A stretch of 28,799 nucleotides of DNA from JBIKIW01 sp044361365 (GCA_044361365.1 JBIKIW010000017.1:1-28799); one strand, 5' to 3'. Positions 15,294-23,362 are shown, counted from the stretch's first letter. Notes: a model not told the origin generated them from the letters alone. Program-made: numbers and translations.

Positions 15294-16367
15294 ATGCCTT
15301 TTCCTAATAGTTCTAGCCAGGTTATTAAAAAAGATTTTAATTCTCGGGTTTTAGCTTTGTTTTTTGCGATTGCTGGGGCTATTTTTACAGCTATTTCCTA
15401 TTTGCCAATTTCTTTAGTTTTTAAGGGAGAGTACAAGCTTAATCAAAAAATTGATATTTTTAAAAATGTTTTTATTGACTTTGATCAGCTGAAAATTGCT
15501 TTTCTAAGCGACCTTTTGAAGTTAGATAGGCAGATTCCAGTTGGCACAATTAGTGTCAGGTTTTATGCAATTTGTATTTTATTAGGGGTATTGGCAGGGT
15601 ATTTTTTGGCACTTTATTTGGCAAGATCGCAGTACATTGCAGGCACTATTATCGATAGATTGATTATTGGTTTGATTATCTTTGGACTTCTTGGAGCTAG
15701 GCTATTTTATGTGGCTTTTAAGTGGGATTATTTTGGGCAAAATCTTCAGGCAATTTTTGGAGAAATTCTTTCTGGAGGTCTAGCCATTTTTGGAACTCTG
15801 ATTTTTTGTGGAATTTACCTTTGGCTGTATTGCTATCGCTACAAATTTAACTTTTACGAGTTTGCAGACCTTATTGCTCCAGCGCTTTTACTCGGGCAAG
15901 TTATTGGCAGATTTGGGAACTTTTTTAACTACGAAGGATATGGAGACGAGACTTCAGTTTATTGGAAAATGTATGTGCCAGCATCGGCTAATTATTATTC
16001 AGAGTTGAATGCTGAGTATTTTCACCCGACTTTTTTGTACGAGATTATCCCAAACTTTTTGCTATTCATTTTTCTGCTTTTTAACTACAGCAAATTCACC
16101 GAAAAAAGAGCTGGTTTAATTTTTGGCTGGTATGCGGCTGGTTATGGGATAATTCGCTTTGTGACTGAATTTTTTAGACTAGATGCTTTAAGGCTTTATT
16201 TACCAACTTTTTTGCAGTTCAAAATTGAACCACTTGGAAAAATTGAATACCTGTTTGCCAGTCAAATAATGGCTGTAATTCTTGTTGTGACAGGAGTTGT
16301 GGTTTTGTGGACTCGTAGAAAAGTTATCTACATAAAGAAAAATATGCAGGAATTTAAGACGGCTTAA
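15294..16367 (+). CDS. lgt: Prolipoprotein diacylglyceryl transferase
   Basis: Lgt moves a diacylglyceryl group from phosphatidylglycerol to the lipobox cysteine of prolipoproteins, the first step of lipoprotein maturation, within the membrane. The signature GQVIGRFGNFFNYEGYG lies near residues 199-215 and contains the essential Arg and Asn. SVRFYAICILLGVLAGY, GLLGARLFYV, GGLAIFGTLI, HPTFLYE and GYGIIRFVTEFFR also match the family. At 357 residues it is longer than usual (about 260-290), because of an extra N-terminal membrane helix and loop of about 75 residues and a C-terminal basic tail. No Shine-Dalgarno sequence precedes the ATG, which lies 4 nt after the M23 gene. A lipoprotein pathway is implied, though no lipobox protein is in the window. 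Confidence 0.92.
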   Translation: MPFPNSSSQVIKKDFNSRVLALFFAIAGAIFTAISYLPISLVFKGEYKLNQKIDIFKNVFIDFDQLKIAFLSDLLKLDRQIPVGTISVRFYAICILLGVLAGYFLALYLARSQYIAGTIIDRLIIGLIIFGLLGARLFYVAFKWDYFGQNLQAIFGEILSGGLAIFGTLIFCGIYLWLYCYRYKFNFYEFADLIAPALLLGQVIGRFGNFFNYEGYGDETSVYWKMYVPASANYYSELNAEYFHPTFLYEIIPNFLLFIFLLFNYSKFTEKRAGLIFGWYAAGYGIIRFVTEFFRLDALRLYLPTFLQFKIEPLGKIEYLFASQIMAVILVVTGVVVLWTRRKVIYIKKNMQEFKTA

Positions 16368-16377
16368 CAGCCTAGCC

Positions 16378-16407
16378 TTGTTTAAAAAAATAAAATCTGT
16401 GTAGATT
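16378..16407 (+). promoter_or_regulatory. Probable leaderless promoter of dnaB
   Basis: TTGTTT (16378-16383), an 18-nt spacer and TAGATT (16402-16407), preceded by TGTG, lie 5 nt before the ATG at 16413. Spacing fits transcription starting at or next to the start codon. Confidence 0.5.
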
Positions 16408-16412
16408 AGATA

Positions 16413-17813
16413 ATGAACGAAGATCTTAAATCTATCACCCCTCCACACGATGAAGATGCTGAAAAAGCCATTTTGGGATCTATTTTAATTAACAACAAAA
16501 TTTTGGACGAAGTAGCAGATCGTTTGAAATGGGAGTTTTTTTATGATCCTCGGCACCAGGCTTTGTACCGAATTATGCTAGATTTGTGGTCGCAAAACCA
16601 CCCTGTCGATATGATTTATGTGCAAAACTCACTTAAAGACTCAAATTACACCAAAAAACTTACTCCAAACGAAACTATAGATCAGGAATTTTTGTTAGAA
16701 TTGGTAGCAAAAAGCAGTCTTTCAGGTTCAGCGAATTCAACTTTCGAGGTAATTAAAGATAAATTTTTACTGCGAACTGTTTTGCAAACTGGGGAAATCA
16801 TGCGAAACATGGCACTTGAGCCAAACGGTAAGCCAAATGAAATTTTGGACGAGGCTCAGAAAAAATTGTTTGAAGCAAGTCTTGAAAATGTTGATAAAAA
16901 TTTTGTCCCACTCAGCACCATTTTGGAAAATACTTTTGAAAGAATTAGCGAACTTTTTCACAACAAAGTGGAATTTCGCGGACTTCCAACGGGGTTTGTG
17001 GATTTGGATAAAATTTTAGGAGGTCTTCACAAGTCAGATTTGGTGATTTTAGCCGCCCGTCCATCTATGGGAAAAACTGCCCTAGCTCTCGAATTTGCCC
17101 GTAGAATTGCCATGCAACAACAAGCCGGAGTAGCCGTTTTTAGCTTAGAAATGAGCAAAGATCAGCTGGTGGACAGATTGATTTCGGTAGTTTCTGGGAT
17201 TGATAGTTGGAAAATTCGTACTGGTAAATTTTCAGAAGACCCAGCACAAAATGAGTTTATCAAGCTTGGAAATGCAATTGGTCAGCTCGATCAAGCTCCG
17301 ATTTGGATTGATGACAGCGGAGGTTTGAGTATTTTAGAACTACGAAGTAAAGCTAGAAGGTTGAAATCTAGGCACAATATTGGTGTGATTATTATCGACT
17401 ATTTGCAACTTATGAATGGTGGGAGTAGCCGTTATAACGGGAATCGTGTGCAAGAGGTGTCCGATATTTCCAGAGGTTTGAAGTTGCTTGCTAAAGAGCT
17501 GGATATTCCGATTATTGCCCTTTCTCAGTTGTCTCGTGGAGTGGAGGGTAGGGATGATAAACGCCCAATGCTTTCAGATTTGAGGGAATCCGGATCTATC
17601 GAGCAAGATGCCGATGTGGTTATGTTTGTGCATCGTGAGGCAATGTATGAAAAAGACCCAGATAAACGAAGCCAAAAAGAAGGTTCGGCAGATATTTTGA
17701 TCTCCAAGCACAGAAATGGAAGTACCGGTTCAGTTGAGCTAGCGTGGGTAAAAAGACTTGCTACTTTTGAAAATCTTGATGGGGCGAAATTGAATAGGAG
17801 GGTGAATGAGTAA
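16413..17813 (+). CDS. dnaB: Replicative DNA helicase DnaB
   Basis: DnaB is the hexameric ATP-driven helicase at the replication fork. The 466-residue protein has a DnaB N-terminal domain (about 8-110, starting PPHDEDAEKAILGSILINNK) and a RecA-like domain (about 185-460). The Walker A loop is ARPSMGKTALA near 215-225. Walker B is IIIDYLQLM, followed by LSQLSRGVEGRDDKRPMLSD and SGSIEQDADVV, all canonical. No intein interrupts it. The gene is 45 nt after lgt and has its own -10 box 5 nt from the ATG. The stop TAA is followed by ATGAGC. A short palindrome, TAACCAATGGTTA at 17829-17841, may be a weak terminator. Confidence 0.97.
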   Translation: MNEDLKSITPPHDEDAEKAILGSILINNKILDEVADRLKWEFFYDPRHQALYRIMLDLWSQNHPVDMIYVQNSLKDSNYTKKLTPNETIDQEFLLELVAKSSLSGSANSTFEVIKDKFLLRTVLQTGEIMRNMALEPNGKPNEILDEAQKKLFEASLENVDKNFVPLSTILENTFERISELFHNKVEFRGLPTGFVDLDKILGGLHKSDLVILAARPSMGKTALALEFARRIAMQQQAGVAVFSLEMSKDQLVDRLISVVSGIDSWKIRTGKFSEDPAQNEFIKLGNAIGQLDQAPIWIDDSGGLSILELRSKARRLKSRHNIGVIIIDYLQLMNGGSSRYNGNRVQEVSDISRGLKLLAKELDIPIIALSQLSRGVEGRDDKRPMLSDLRESGSIEQDADVVMFVHREAMYEKDPDKRSQKEGSADILISKHRNGSTGSVELAWVKRLATFENLDGAKLNRRVNE

Positions 17814-17909
17814 ATGAGCAACTAGAGCTAACCAATGGTTAAATTATTTTATACCAAAACCCAAGTAAACTTTCACAAAAGTAAACTTACAAATCTGATT
17901 AAAAAGTCC

Positions 17910-17917
17910 ATTTCAAT
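17910..17917 (+). repeat. Target site duplication, left (ATTTCAAT)
   Basis: The 8-bp sequence ATTTCAAT directly abuts the left end of the IS1595-family element and recurs exactly at 19955-19962. Confidence 0.85.
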
Positions 17918-17941
17918 GGTAATTATCCCTTGACACCACTT
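17918..17941 (+). repeat. IS1595 left terminal inverted repeat
   Basis: The sequence begins GGTAATTATCCC and ends ACACCACTT; it pairs with 19931-19954. It contains TTGACA (17930-17935), a consensus -35, likely part of the transposase promoter. Confidence 0.8.
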
Positions 17942-17964
17942 AAATAATTTGTCACACTCTTAAT

Positions 17965-18867
17965 ATGACTTTCACTAAAGGAAAATTTGTTAAGTATACA
18001 GTAAAAGAGTTTAGAAAAGACTTTCCGAATGACGAGACCTGCCTTAAATATTTATTTAAATTATTCTATAGTGGAATTCCAGACTTTGATAAATATTACT
18101 TAATTACTGGCCGTAAAGAGTTCGTACATTCAGCAACAGGCGAACATATTTCACCTTTGGCTAACACTATTTTTCATAAATCTAGCACAAAACTTACAAT
18201 CTGGTTTGAGGCTATATATAAATTTGCAAATTCCAGGAACGGCGTTGCTGCGATGGAATTGATGAGAGATTTTGGAGTGACTTATAAATGTGCGTGGAGG
18301 CTGGCCAAACAGATCAGAACGTTATTTACAGACAATAGAGAGCAACTTGGCCATAAAGAAAATTCAGAAGTTGAAATTGATGAAACCTACATTGGTGGAA
18401 AAGAAAAAAATAAACATACAGTAAAAAAGCTTGGTCACAAAGCCACGCAGGGTAAAATAACAGTATTAGGAGCTTTAGAAAGGAAAAACAAAGTAGTTAC
18501 TCAAGTTGTTGACGACACTAATTCATCTACAATTAAACCTTTTATTAGAGGTAAGATTAAAATTGGTTCTGTAGTTTATTCAGATGAGCTTACAGATTAT
18601 GAAGACTTGAAATACCAAGGCTACGATCACAAAACAGTAAATCACACTGCTAAACAGTACGTTGACGGCAAAGTTAACACTAATTCAGTTGAAGGCTTTT
18701 GGTCTTTGGTTAAAAATGGTATAAATGGAACTTACAGAATGGTTAGCCCTAAGTATTTGCAGACTTATTTAAACGAATTTGCTTTCAGATATAACCACGA
18801 TCATTCAAAGAGTCATTTATTTGATTATATTCTTAGTATTAGACTTAGGGATGATTTGTTGATTTAG
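17965..18867 (+). CDS. IS1595-family transposase
   Basis: The 300-residue protein catalyses cut-and-paste or copy movement of its element. Its ISXO2-like catalytic domain shows the DDNE set: D139 in EIDETYIGG, D207 in YSDELTDYE, N240 and E243 in NTNSVEGFW. NTIFHKSSTKLTIWFEAIY and MRDFGVTYKCAWRLAKQIR are typical of the helical N-terminal part. The zinc ribbon that most IS1595 transposases have between these is degenerate: where CxxC pairs are expected (about 26-60) only one cysteine (C26) is found. The ATG at 17965 is preceded by TTGACA inside the terminal repeat. The stop is TAG. The frame is uninterrupted, so the transposase is probably functional. Confidence 0.92.
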   Translation: MTFTKGKFVKYTVKEFRKDFPNDETCLKYLFKLFYSGIPDFDKYYLITGRKEFVHSATGEHISPLANTIFHKSSTKLTIWFEAIYKFANSRNGVAAMELMRDFGVTYKCAWRLAKQIRTLFTDNREQLGHKENSEVEIDETYIGGKEKNKHTVKKLGHKATQGKITVLGALERKNKVVTQVVDDTNSSTIKPFIRGKIKIGSVVYSDELTDYEDLKYQGYDHKTVNHTAKQYVDGKVNTNSVEGFWSLVKNGINGTYRMVSPKYLQTYLNEFAFRYNHDHSKSHLFDYILSIRLRDDLLI

Positions 18868-18878
18868 TCCGGAAATTT

Positions 18879-19856
18879 TTAATTTAAATAAAGTTCTTGC
18901 TCAAAAGGTAACGTTTCCTGTATACTGCCTAACTTGGGTTTCAAAATATTAAGATTTTGCATGAAAGTATCCCAATCCTTGCTTGTTGAAAGCAATGCCT
19001 TTAAAAATTCAAAATGTGATTCCAACTTTTCGAGACCTTTATCTGTTAAATGCTGCTGGTGGTAATGCATTAATTTTACGGATGTGTTTCTTTCATGGTT
19101 ATACTCTTTTAATTTATCTTGTAGTCCTTTCACAAGTCTATCCCAAACAATATCCATAGTAATAAACCCTAATTGGCTATTTGTATTTTTTATTTTTCCA
19201 GTTTTAATTGGCTGGTAATCCCATCCTTTTAACCGGTAAATTTCTTCATAAAACCATGTATCAAAGCGTTTAGCATACTCTCCTATATCAGATTTGATAA
19301 ACGTACCTAAAACCCTTTCTATAGCTAATCTTTCCCGAATGTTATTGTAGCCTGTAATTCTAAAAACTGCTGATTCTATACCCTCTACAGCGAAAGAATC
19401 AATAATTTCAGACGATTTATCAGCTAAATGTTTATTTTTTTCCGGTAAAAAACCGCTATTGTAGGCTTCTCTTAAAAATATTCCTATAATAACTAATGTT
19501 TTTGCCGGGTTTCCATACGTTGCAAGTTGTGATCCGCCAGCCACCGGTCTTTTAAAAGCATAAACTGTATTTATAACTTCTTTTAATTCGTTTGTTACAT
19601 GTCCGGAAAGTTCTTTAGAATTAAATAGTTGTTGTAATTCGTTGCCGGATTTATTTGGCAAACCTAGTGCTTTTTGTATACCACGTCCGGATAAAACAGG
19701 AATGTCACCATCTTCTGTCCGGATTACATAACATGGTATTCTTATATTTCCGGAGTTTATTGTTGTCCTTGCAGAGCCGGAAACAACTTCATAAACTTTT
19801 TTTTTCTGTGGCCAAAAGAGTTTTGCTAATAGCTCTTTCAAACTCGCTTTTTTCAT
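18879..19856 (-). CDS. P63C-domain protein, passenger of the IS1595 element (probable frameshift near its N-terminus)
   Basis: The C-terminal part (about residues 200-290: FDTWFYEEIYRLKGWDYQP, then DIVWDRLVKGLQDKL, MHYHQQHLTDKG and DWDTFMQNL) matches the P63C domain, found in phage, plasmid and transposon proteins of unknown function. A segment near 37-66 (IRIPCYVIRTEDG, VLSGRGIQKALG) is the usual N-terminal region. The 325-residue frame begins at an ATG at 19856, but another ATG at 19893 opens a second frame (beginning MTNNNIPDKTLEDE, then FERAISKTLLATEKK) that fits family N-termini better and would join this one if the run of nine A (plus 19797-19805) had eight. CCGG occurs 11 times in this ~1 kb, against about 17 in the remaining ~27.8 kb, suggesting foreign origin. 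It lies convergent to the transposase and inside the terminal repeats. Confidence 0.82.
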   Translation of the reverse strand: MKKASLKELLAKLFWPQKKKVYEVVSGSARTTINSGNIRIPCYVIRTEDGDIPVLSGRGIQKALGLPNKSGNELQQLFNSKELSGHVTNELKEVINTVYAFKRPVAGGSQLATYGNPAKTLVIIGIFLREAYNSGFLPEKNKHLADKSSEIIDSFAVEGIESAVFRITGYNNIRERLAIERVLGTFIKSDIGEYAKRFDTWFYEEIYRLKGWDYQPIKTGKIKNTNSQLGFITMDIVWDRLVKGLQDKLKEYNHERNTSVKLMHYHQQHLTDKGLEKLESHFEFLKALLSTSKDWDTFMQNLNILKPKLGSIQETLPFEQELYLN

Positions 19857-19930
19857 CTTCCAGTGTTTTATCTGGAATATTATTGTTAGTCATATTCCAA
19901 AAAACTGAAAGCTTTTAACCAACTTGTCAA

Positions 19931-19954
19931 AAGTGGTGTTAGGGGATAATTCCA
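19931..19954 (-). repeat. IS1595 right terminal inverted repeat
   Basis: Read inward on the minus strand it is TGGAATTATCCCC..., matching the left end at 20 of 24 positions. Confidence 0.8.
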
Positions 19955-19962
19955 ATTTCAAT
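19955..19962 (+). repeat. Target site duplication, right (ATTTCAAT)
   Basis: Exact copy of 17910-17917, directly abutting the right end of the element. Confidence 0.85.
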
Positions 19963-20029
19963 GGATTTAGAGTATAAAAATCTACCAAGTTGATGAGAAT
20001 TTGGATATACGAACAAATCTTATGAATTC

Positions 20030-20059
20030 TTGACTAGACTTTTGATTCCGATTTAGGAT
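20030..20059 (+). promoter_or_regulatory. Leaderless promoter of pgk
   Basis: TTGACT (20030-20035), an 18-nt spacer and TAGGAT (20054-20059) are followed by 6 nt and then the ATG at 20066. No ribosome-binding site is present, so initiation on a leaderless transcript is likely. Confidence 0.6.
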
Positions 20060-20065
20060 TGCAAC

Positions 20066-21214
20066 ATGACTCCCAAAATTTCTGAAATCAGCCACAAAAC
20101 TGTGTTGGTACGTGTATGTTTTGACCTACCTACGCTTGAAGATACTGCTAGAATATCTGATGCTAAAAGTACAATTCAAACTTTGCTAGATAATCAAAAT
20201 AAAGTTGTTTTAATATCACACTGGGGCAGACCAAAAGGTCAATTTTTACCTGAAAAAAGCCTACAAAATCTGGTTGCAATTATCACCAAAATTGTTGGTA
20301 CCAATCCAGTTTATCTAAACCAATTTGAAGATTTTGAGAATGCTAAAAACACAATTCAAACTTCAGATAAGCAATTATTTTTACTTGAAAACAGCCGATT
20401 TGATCCTGATGAAAAAAGTAAAGACGCTCAAAAACGCCAAATTCTAGCTCAAAAGTATGCAACTTTGGGAGACTTTTTTATTGATGAAGCTTTTGCAGTT
20501 AGTCACCGAAAAGAAGCTACAAATTATGATTTAAAAGAGCTTTTACCGTTTACACTTGGCGTAAGTCACCAAAAAGAAATCGATTCTTTGCAAAAATTGA
20601 AACAAAACCCTGACAAACCTTTTATGGTGATTATGGCTGGTAGTAAGTTAGAAACCAAGCTAGATTTGATCTCCAAAATGATTCTAAAAGCCGACAAAAT
20701 TTTACTAGCTGGAAAGCTTGCTTTTACTTTTTTACAAGCCGCAAAAGATCTTAAAATAGATAAATATAGCCAAATTGATTTTGGAAAATCAGAGATTGAA
20801 ACTGAGTTTTTGGATACCGCCAAAGATTTGCTACAAAAATTTCCAGACAAAATTATTTTACCCACAGATTTTGTTTACGGAGATCAAAATGCTGATTTGC
20901 TTGAAACTGACAAAATAGATAAAAATAGCGAGTATTTTGCCTACGATGTTGGCTCCAAAACGGTTTGGGAGTATTGTAATATCTTATCGACCGCCAAGAC
21001 AATTTTTTGGAATGGAACGCTGGGATATTATGAAAAATTTCCTTTTGAGAGAGCTACAATGCTAGTTGCTTATTTTTTGGCAGGTCAAAATCAGATTTAT
21101 CGAGTACTTGGCGGAGGTGACACAACTGCAGCAATGATTCCAGAAATCCTACAAAAGTTTGATTTTGCGAGTATGGGAGGAGGTGCTACTCTGGATTTTT
21201 TGGGTAGGGAGTAG
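20066..21214 (+). CDS. pgk: Phosphoglycerate kinase, divergent
   Basis: Pgk interconverts 1,3-bisphosphoglycerate and 3-phosphoglycerate while making ATP in glycolysis. The 382 residues show the family order: VLVRVCFDLP (13-22), SHWGRPKG, LENSRFDPDE, FIDEAFAVSHRKEAT, MAGSKLETKLDLI, FWNGTLGYYEKFPFE, VLGGGDTTAAM and SMGGGATLDFLG at the end. In most Pgk proteins the first motif is RVDFNVP, whose Asp and Asn bind 3-phosphoglycerate; here they are C18 and D20. R29 of the RI motif is kept. STGGGA is SMGGGA and NGPMG is NGTLG. So the active site is altered but the fold and hinge motifs remain. The gene has a leaderless promoter and ends 7 bp from the convergent gene at 21222. The stop is TAG. Confidence 0.9.
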   Translation: MTPKISEISHKTVLVRVCFDLPTLEDTARISDAKSTIQTLLDNQNKVVLISHWGRPKGQFLPEKSLQNLVAIITKIVGTNPVYLNQFEDFENAKNTIQTSDKQLFLLENSRFDPDEKSKDAQKRQILAQKYATLGDFFIDEAFAVSHRKEATNYDLKELLPFTLGVSHQKEIDSLQKLKQNPDKPFMVIMAGSKLETKLDLISKMILKADKILLAGKLAFTFLQAAKDLKIDKYSQIDFGKSEIETEFLDTAKDLLQKFPDKIILPTDFVYGDQNADLLETDKIDKNSEYFAYDVGSKTVWEYCNILSTAKTIFWNGTLGYYEKFPFERATMLVAYFLAGQNQIYRVLGGGDTTAAMIPEILQKFDFASMGGGATLDFLGRE

Positions 21215-21221
21215 GCTAAAC

Positions 21222-23351
21222 TTACGCCATCGCCATTTCTGGAGTGGATTGAGCTACAGGTTGAGATTCGTTGGAGGTATAATCGGTTGTTTCAGTTGAG
21301 TTTGAAGTACTTTGAGATGGTTCAGATTCGCTCTGGACATTGCTTTCTCTCCTGGCAAATTTGACGATATTGTTAGCTGGCTCGGAGTTAATTTCTGTTG
21401 ATTCTGATGAACTTTGTAGGTCATTTTCAGTGTTTGCCGCTTGAGTTTCTATTTTGGCAAACTTTGTGATGTTATTTGCTTCTACTTTTGCCTCAGTTTT
21501 TGTTTGAGGATTTTCTGAGGGTGAGTTTACAAAATCATCTTGAATTTTGGTTTCAATTGGTTCGGATTTGGAAGCTGCTTCTATTGGTTGAATTTCACTT
21601 AAAATTGGCTCTGGTTGAGTTTTCGAGCTAGATTTTAAAGAGTCTAACCTTGCTTGTGATTCGGAAAATTGAGGGTAGATTTCAGTCTGTGGTTGGAAAG
21701 TTTGAGTTGGTTGATAATTGAATTGATTAAAAGGATTGGTTTCTGTTTCAGTGGTTGGTTGGTAGTTAGTTTTAAAATTTGAATTTGTTGAAGCTGTAAA
21801 TGGTGTAAATTCTCCTGCTGGGATAGAATCAAACGGTGAAACTTCAACTTTTTGGCTTGAACTTAAAATAGTTTGTGAAATTTGGCTTGGTGGCTCAAAG
21901 TTTATACCTTTAAAATCGGGAAAATATGAGTCAGTAATTGTCTGAAAATCAGCTTGGGAGTTTTCTACTTGCCTTAAATCTGCTAAAAATTGAGATGAAT
22001 CCGGTTCAATCCTACCAAATTTTTGGAAAGTGAAAGGATTAGCTTTTGACTTATCGACAGCTTCACTATCAGTTCTAAATACAGGAGAAAATATTTGATT
22101 TGGAATCGTGGAAAATTGATTTTGATCGGCTGTGTCTAAATTTGTACTTTTGAAAGTTTGGTATCTAAAAGAATCTGAAATTGTAGAATATTCAGATTTG
22201 TTTGACTGACTAACTTCGGCATAAGCTGGTTGAAAAATTGGAGTTGGGATTAAGAACGGGTTAGTTTGATTTGTATTTGGTTCGAAATCAGAGTTTTGAG
22301 TAAAAGTCGTTTGTTGGATATCAACAGTTGAAGAAGTTTCAGTTTTTGTTTGTTCGGATGCTGCCTTAGTTTTTTGCCTTAATTCTTTCAACTTATCACC
22401 AGGAAATACTATTGTACTTGATTTTAAAAGTCGTTCAAGTCTGGCAGGAATTGATTGGGCATTATTATTATCAACAAGATTCATTTGTTCTGTTTGAGCC
22501 GAGTTCTTGTTTACAGATTCTACTTGGATAGTTTCAGGTGTCCGAGTTTCAGTCTCTTTTTGTGATTTCCCAGTAACGATTTCAACTTCTGTTTGTGAGG
22601 TTTCCCAAGTATCTTTTTTTCGCCTAATTTTAGGTTTTTCTATGACATTTGATTGTCCGGCTTCAGCATTTACTGCAACTTCCACTTGAGATTTAGTTCG
22701 AGCTTCTCCAGGTTTTTGTGAAGAGATTTTTACAATATTATTACGAGCCTCAGATTCAACTTTCACATTACTTTCCTCCAAAGAAACTGGATACAAAATC
22801 TGAGTAATTACTGGTTTTCCTTGGGTTGTCCGATAATCTTTGTCGTCTAAATGAGGCTTTCTCATTTCATCTTTGGTTTCTCGGTGGCAAACAAGCTCTC
22901 TGAGGGTTGGGAAGACTGTTTGAATGTTTGGAAATTCAGCTACTTTTTCAGCAAAAACCGTGTAGTTTGCGTACTTATTTTGTTCGCTAAATTCAGCAAC
23001 TCCAATTTTTAGTAGATAATTAAAAAAGTTTTGAGAAAGTTTGTTTAAATCGTTGCTGTTTGTAGGTACGCCGATGTAACCCAAAAAAACTTTGAGTTTG
23101 AATTGAGAGTCAGGATTTTGAGTTGCTCCAAAAATATCTCCAAAATTCTTCTGAAAAACTTCTAAAGTTGCTTCTTGTGATGACAACTCTTTTTGTTCTT
23201 GATAGAGCTTTTCTAATCGAGCTTTGATCTGATCTGTTGGACTCAAACTAAGTGCTTTTTCTAGTGAGGCAATTTTTTCATTAATACCATTAGACCTGTC
23301 TTTTTTTAGATCCTGTTTTTGTTTTCCAGCTCTTTCTAGAGTGTTTATCAT
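21222..23351 (-). CDS. Large mostly disordered protein, Ser/Thr/Gln/Asn-rich, unknown function
   Basis: I recognise no family in this 709-residue protein. Residues 1-60 are charged and helical, probably coiled coil (SPTDQIKARLEKLYQEQKEL). Residues about 61-160 look like a folded helical domain, with one cysteine at 155. From about 200 to the end the chain is low complexity, rich in Ser, Thr, Gln, Asn, Pro and Phe. Three copies of a short motif, NNI[VT]K[FI], lie at residues 204, 626 and 660, each after an Ala- or Glu-rich stretch. There is no signal peptide or membrane helix, so it is likely cytoplasmic, perhaps a scaffold. TATATT lies 5 nt before the ATG, again a leaderless arrangement. It is convergent with pgk and 125 bp downstream of the SufS-like gene on the same strand. 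Confidence 0.75.
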   Translation of the reverse strand: MINTLERAGKQKQDLKKDRSNGINEKIASLEKALSLSPTDQIKARLEKLYQEQKELSSQEATLEVFQKNFGDIFGATQNPDSQFKLKVFLGYIGVPTNSNDLNKLSQNFFNYLLKIGVAEFSEQNKYANYTVFAEKVAEFPNIQTVFPTLRELVCHRETKDEMRKPHLDDKDYRTTQGKPVITQILYPVSLEESNVKVESEARNNIVKISSQKPGEARTKSQVEVAVNAEAGQSNVIEKPKIRRKKDTWETSQTEVEIVTGKSQKETETRTPETIQVESVNKNSAQTEQMNLVDNNNAQSIPARLERLLKSSTIVFPGDKLKELRQKTKAASEQTKTETSSTVDIQQTTFTQNSDFEPNTNQTNPFLIPTPIFQPAYAEVSQSNKSEYSTISDSFRYQTFKSTNLDTADQNQFSTIPNQIFSPVFRTDSEAVDKSKANPFTFQKFGRIEPDSSQFLADLRQVENSQADFQTITDSYFPDFKGINFEPPSQISQTILSSSQKVEVSPFDSIPAGEFTPFTASTNSNFKTNYQPTTETETNPFNQFNYQPTQTFQPQTEIYPQFSESQARLDSLKSSSKTQPEPILSEIQPIEAASKSEPIETKIQDDFVNSPSENPQTKTEAKVEANNITKFAKIETQAANTENDLQSSSESTEINSEPANNIVKFARRESNVQSESEPSQSTSNSTETTDYTSNESQPVAQSTPEMAMA

Positions 23352-23356
23352 ATATG

Positions 23357-23362
23357 AATATA
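23357..23362 (-). promoter_or_regulatory. -10 box (TATATT) of the disordered-protein gene
   Basis: On the minus strand TATATT is followed by CATAT and the ATG. No convincing -35 box is seen 15-19 nt upstream. The surroundings are AT-rich, so chance occurrence is possible. Confidence 0.35.

Larger units (their letters stand above)
17918..19954 (+). mobile_element. IS1595-family insertion sequence with P63C-domain passenger gene (2037 bp)
   Basis: The element is bounded by 24-bp imperfect terminal inverted repeats (20 of 24 identical), with AATTATCCC and ACACCACTT shared by both ends, and by a perfect 8-bp direct repeat ATTTCAAT. Eight-bp duplications are usual for IS1595. It carries a transposase (17965-18867, plus) and, convergent with it, a P63C-domain gene (18879-19856, minus). 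Before insertion the site read TCC-ATTTCAAT-GGA, a near palindrome, between dnaB and pgk, so no gene was broken. The exact duplication suggests a recent insertion. Confidence 0.88.
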
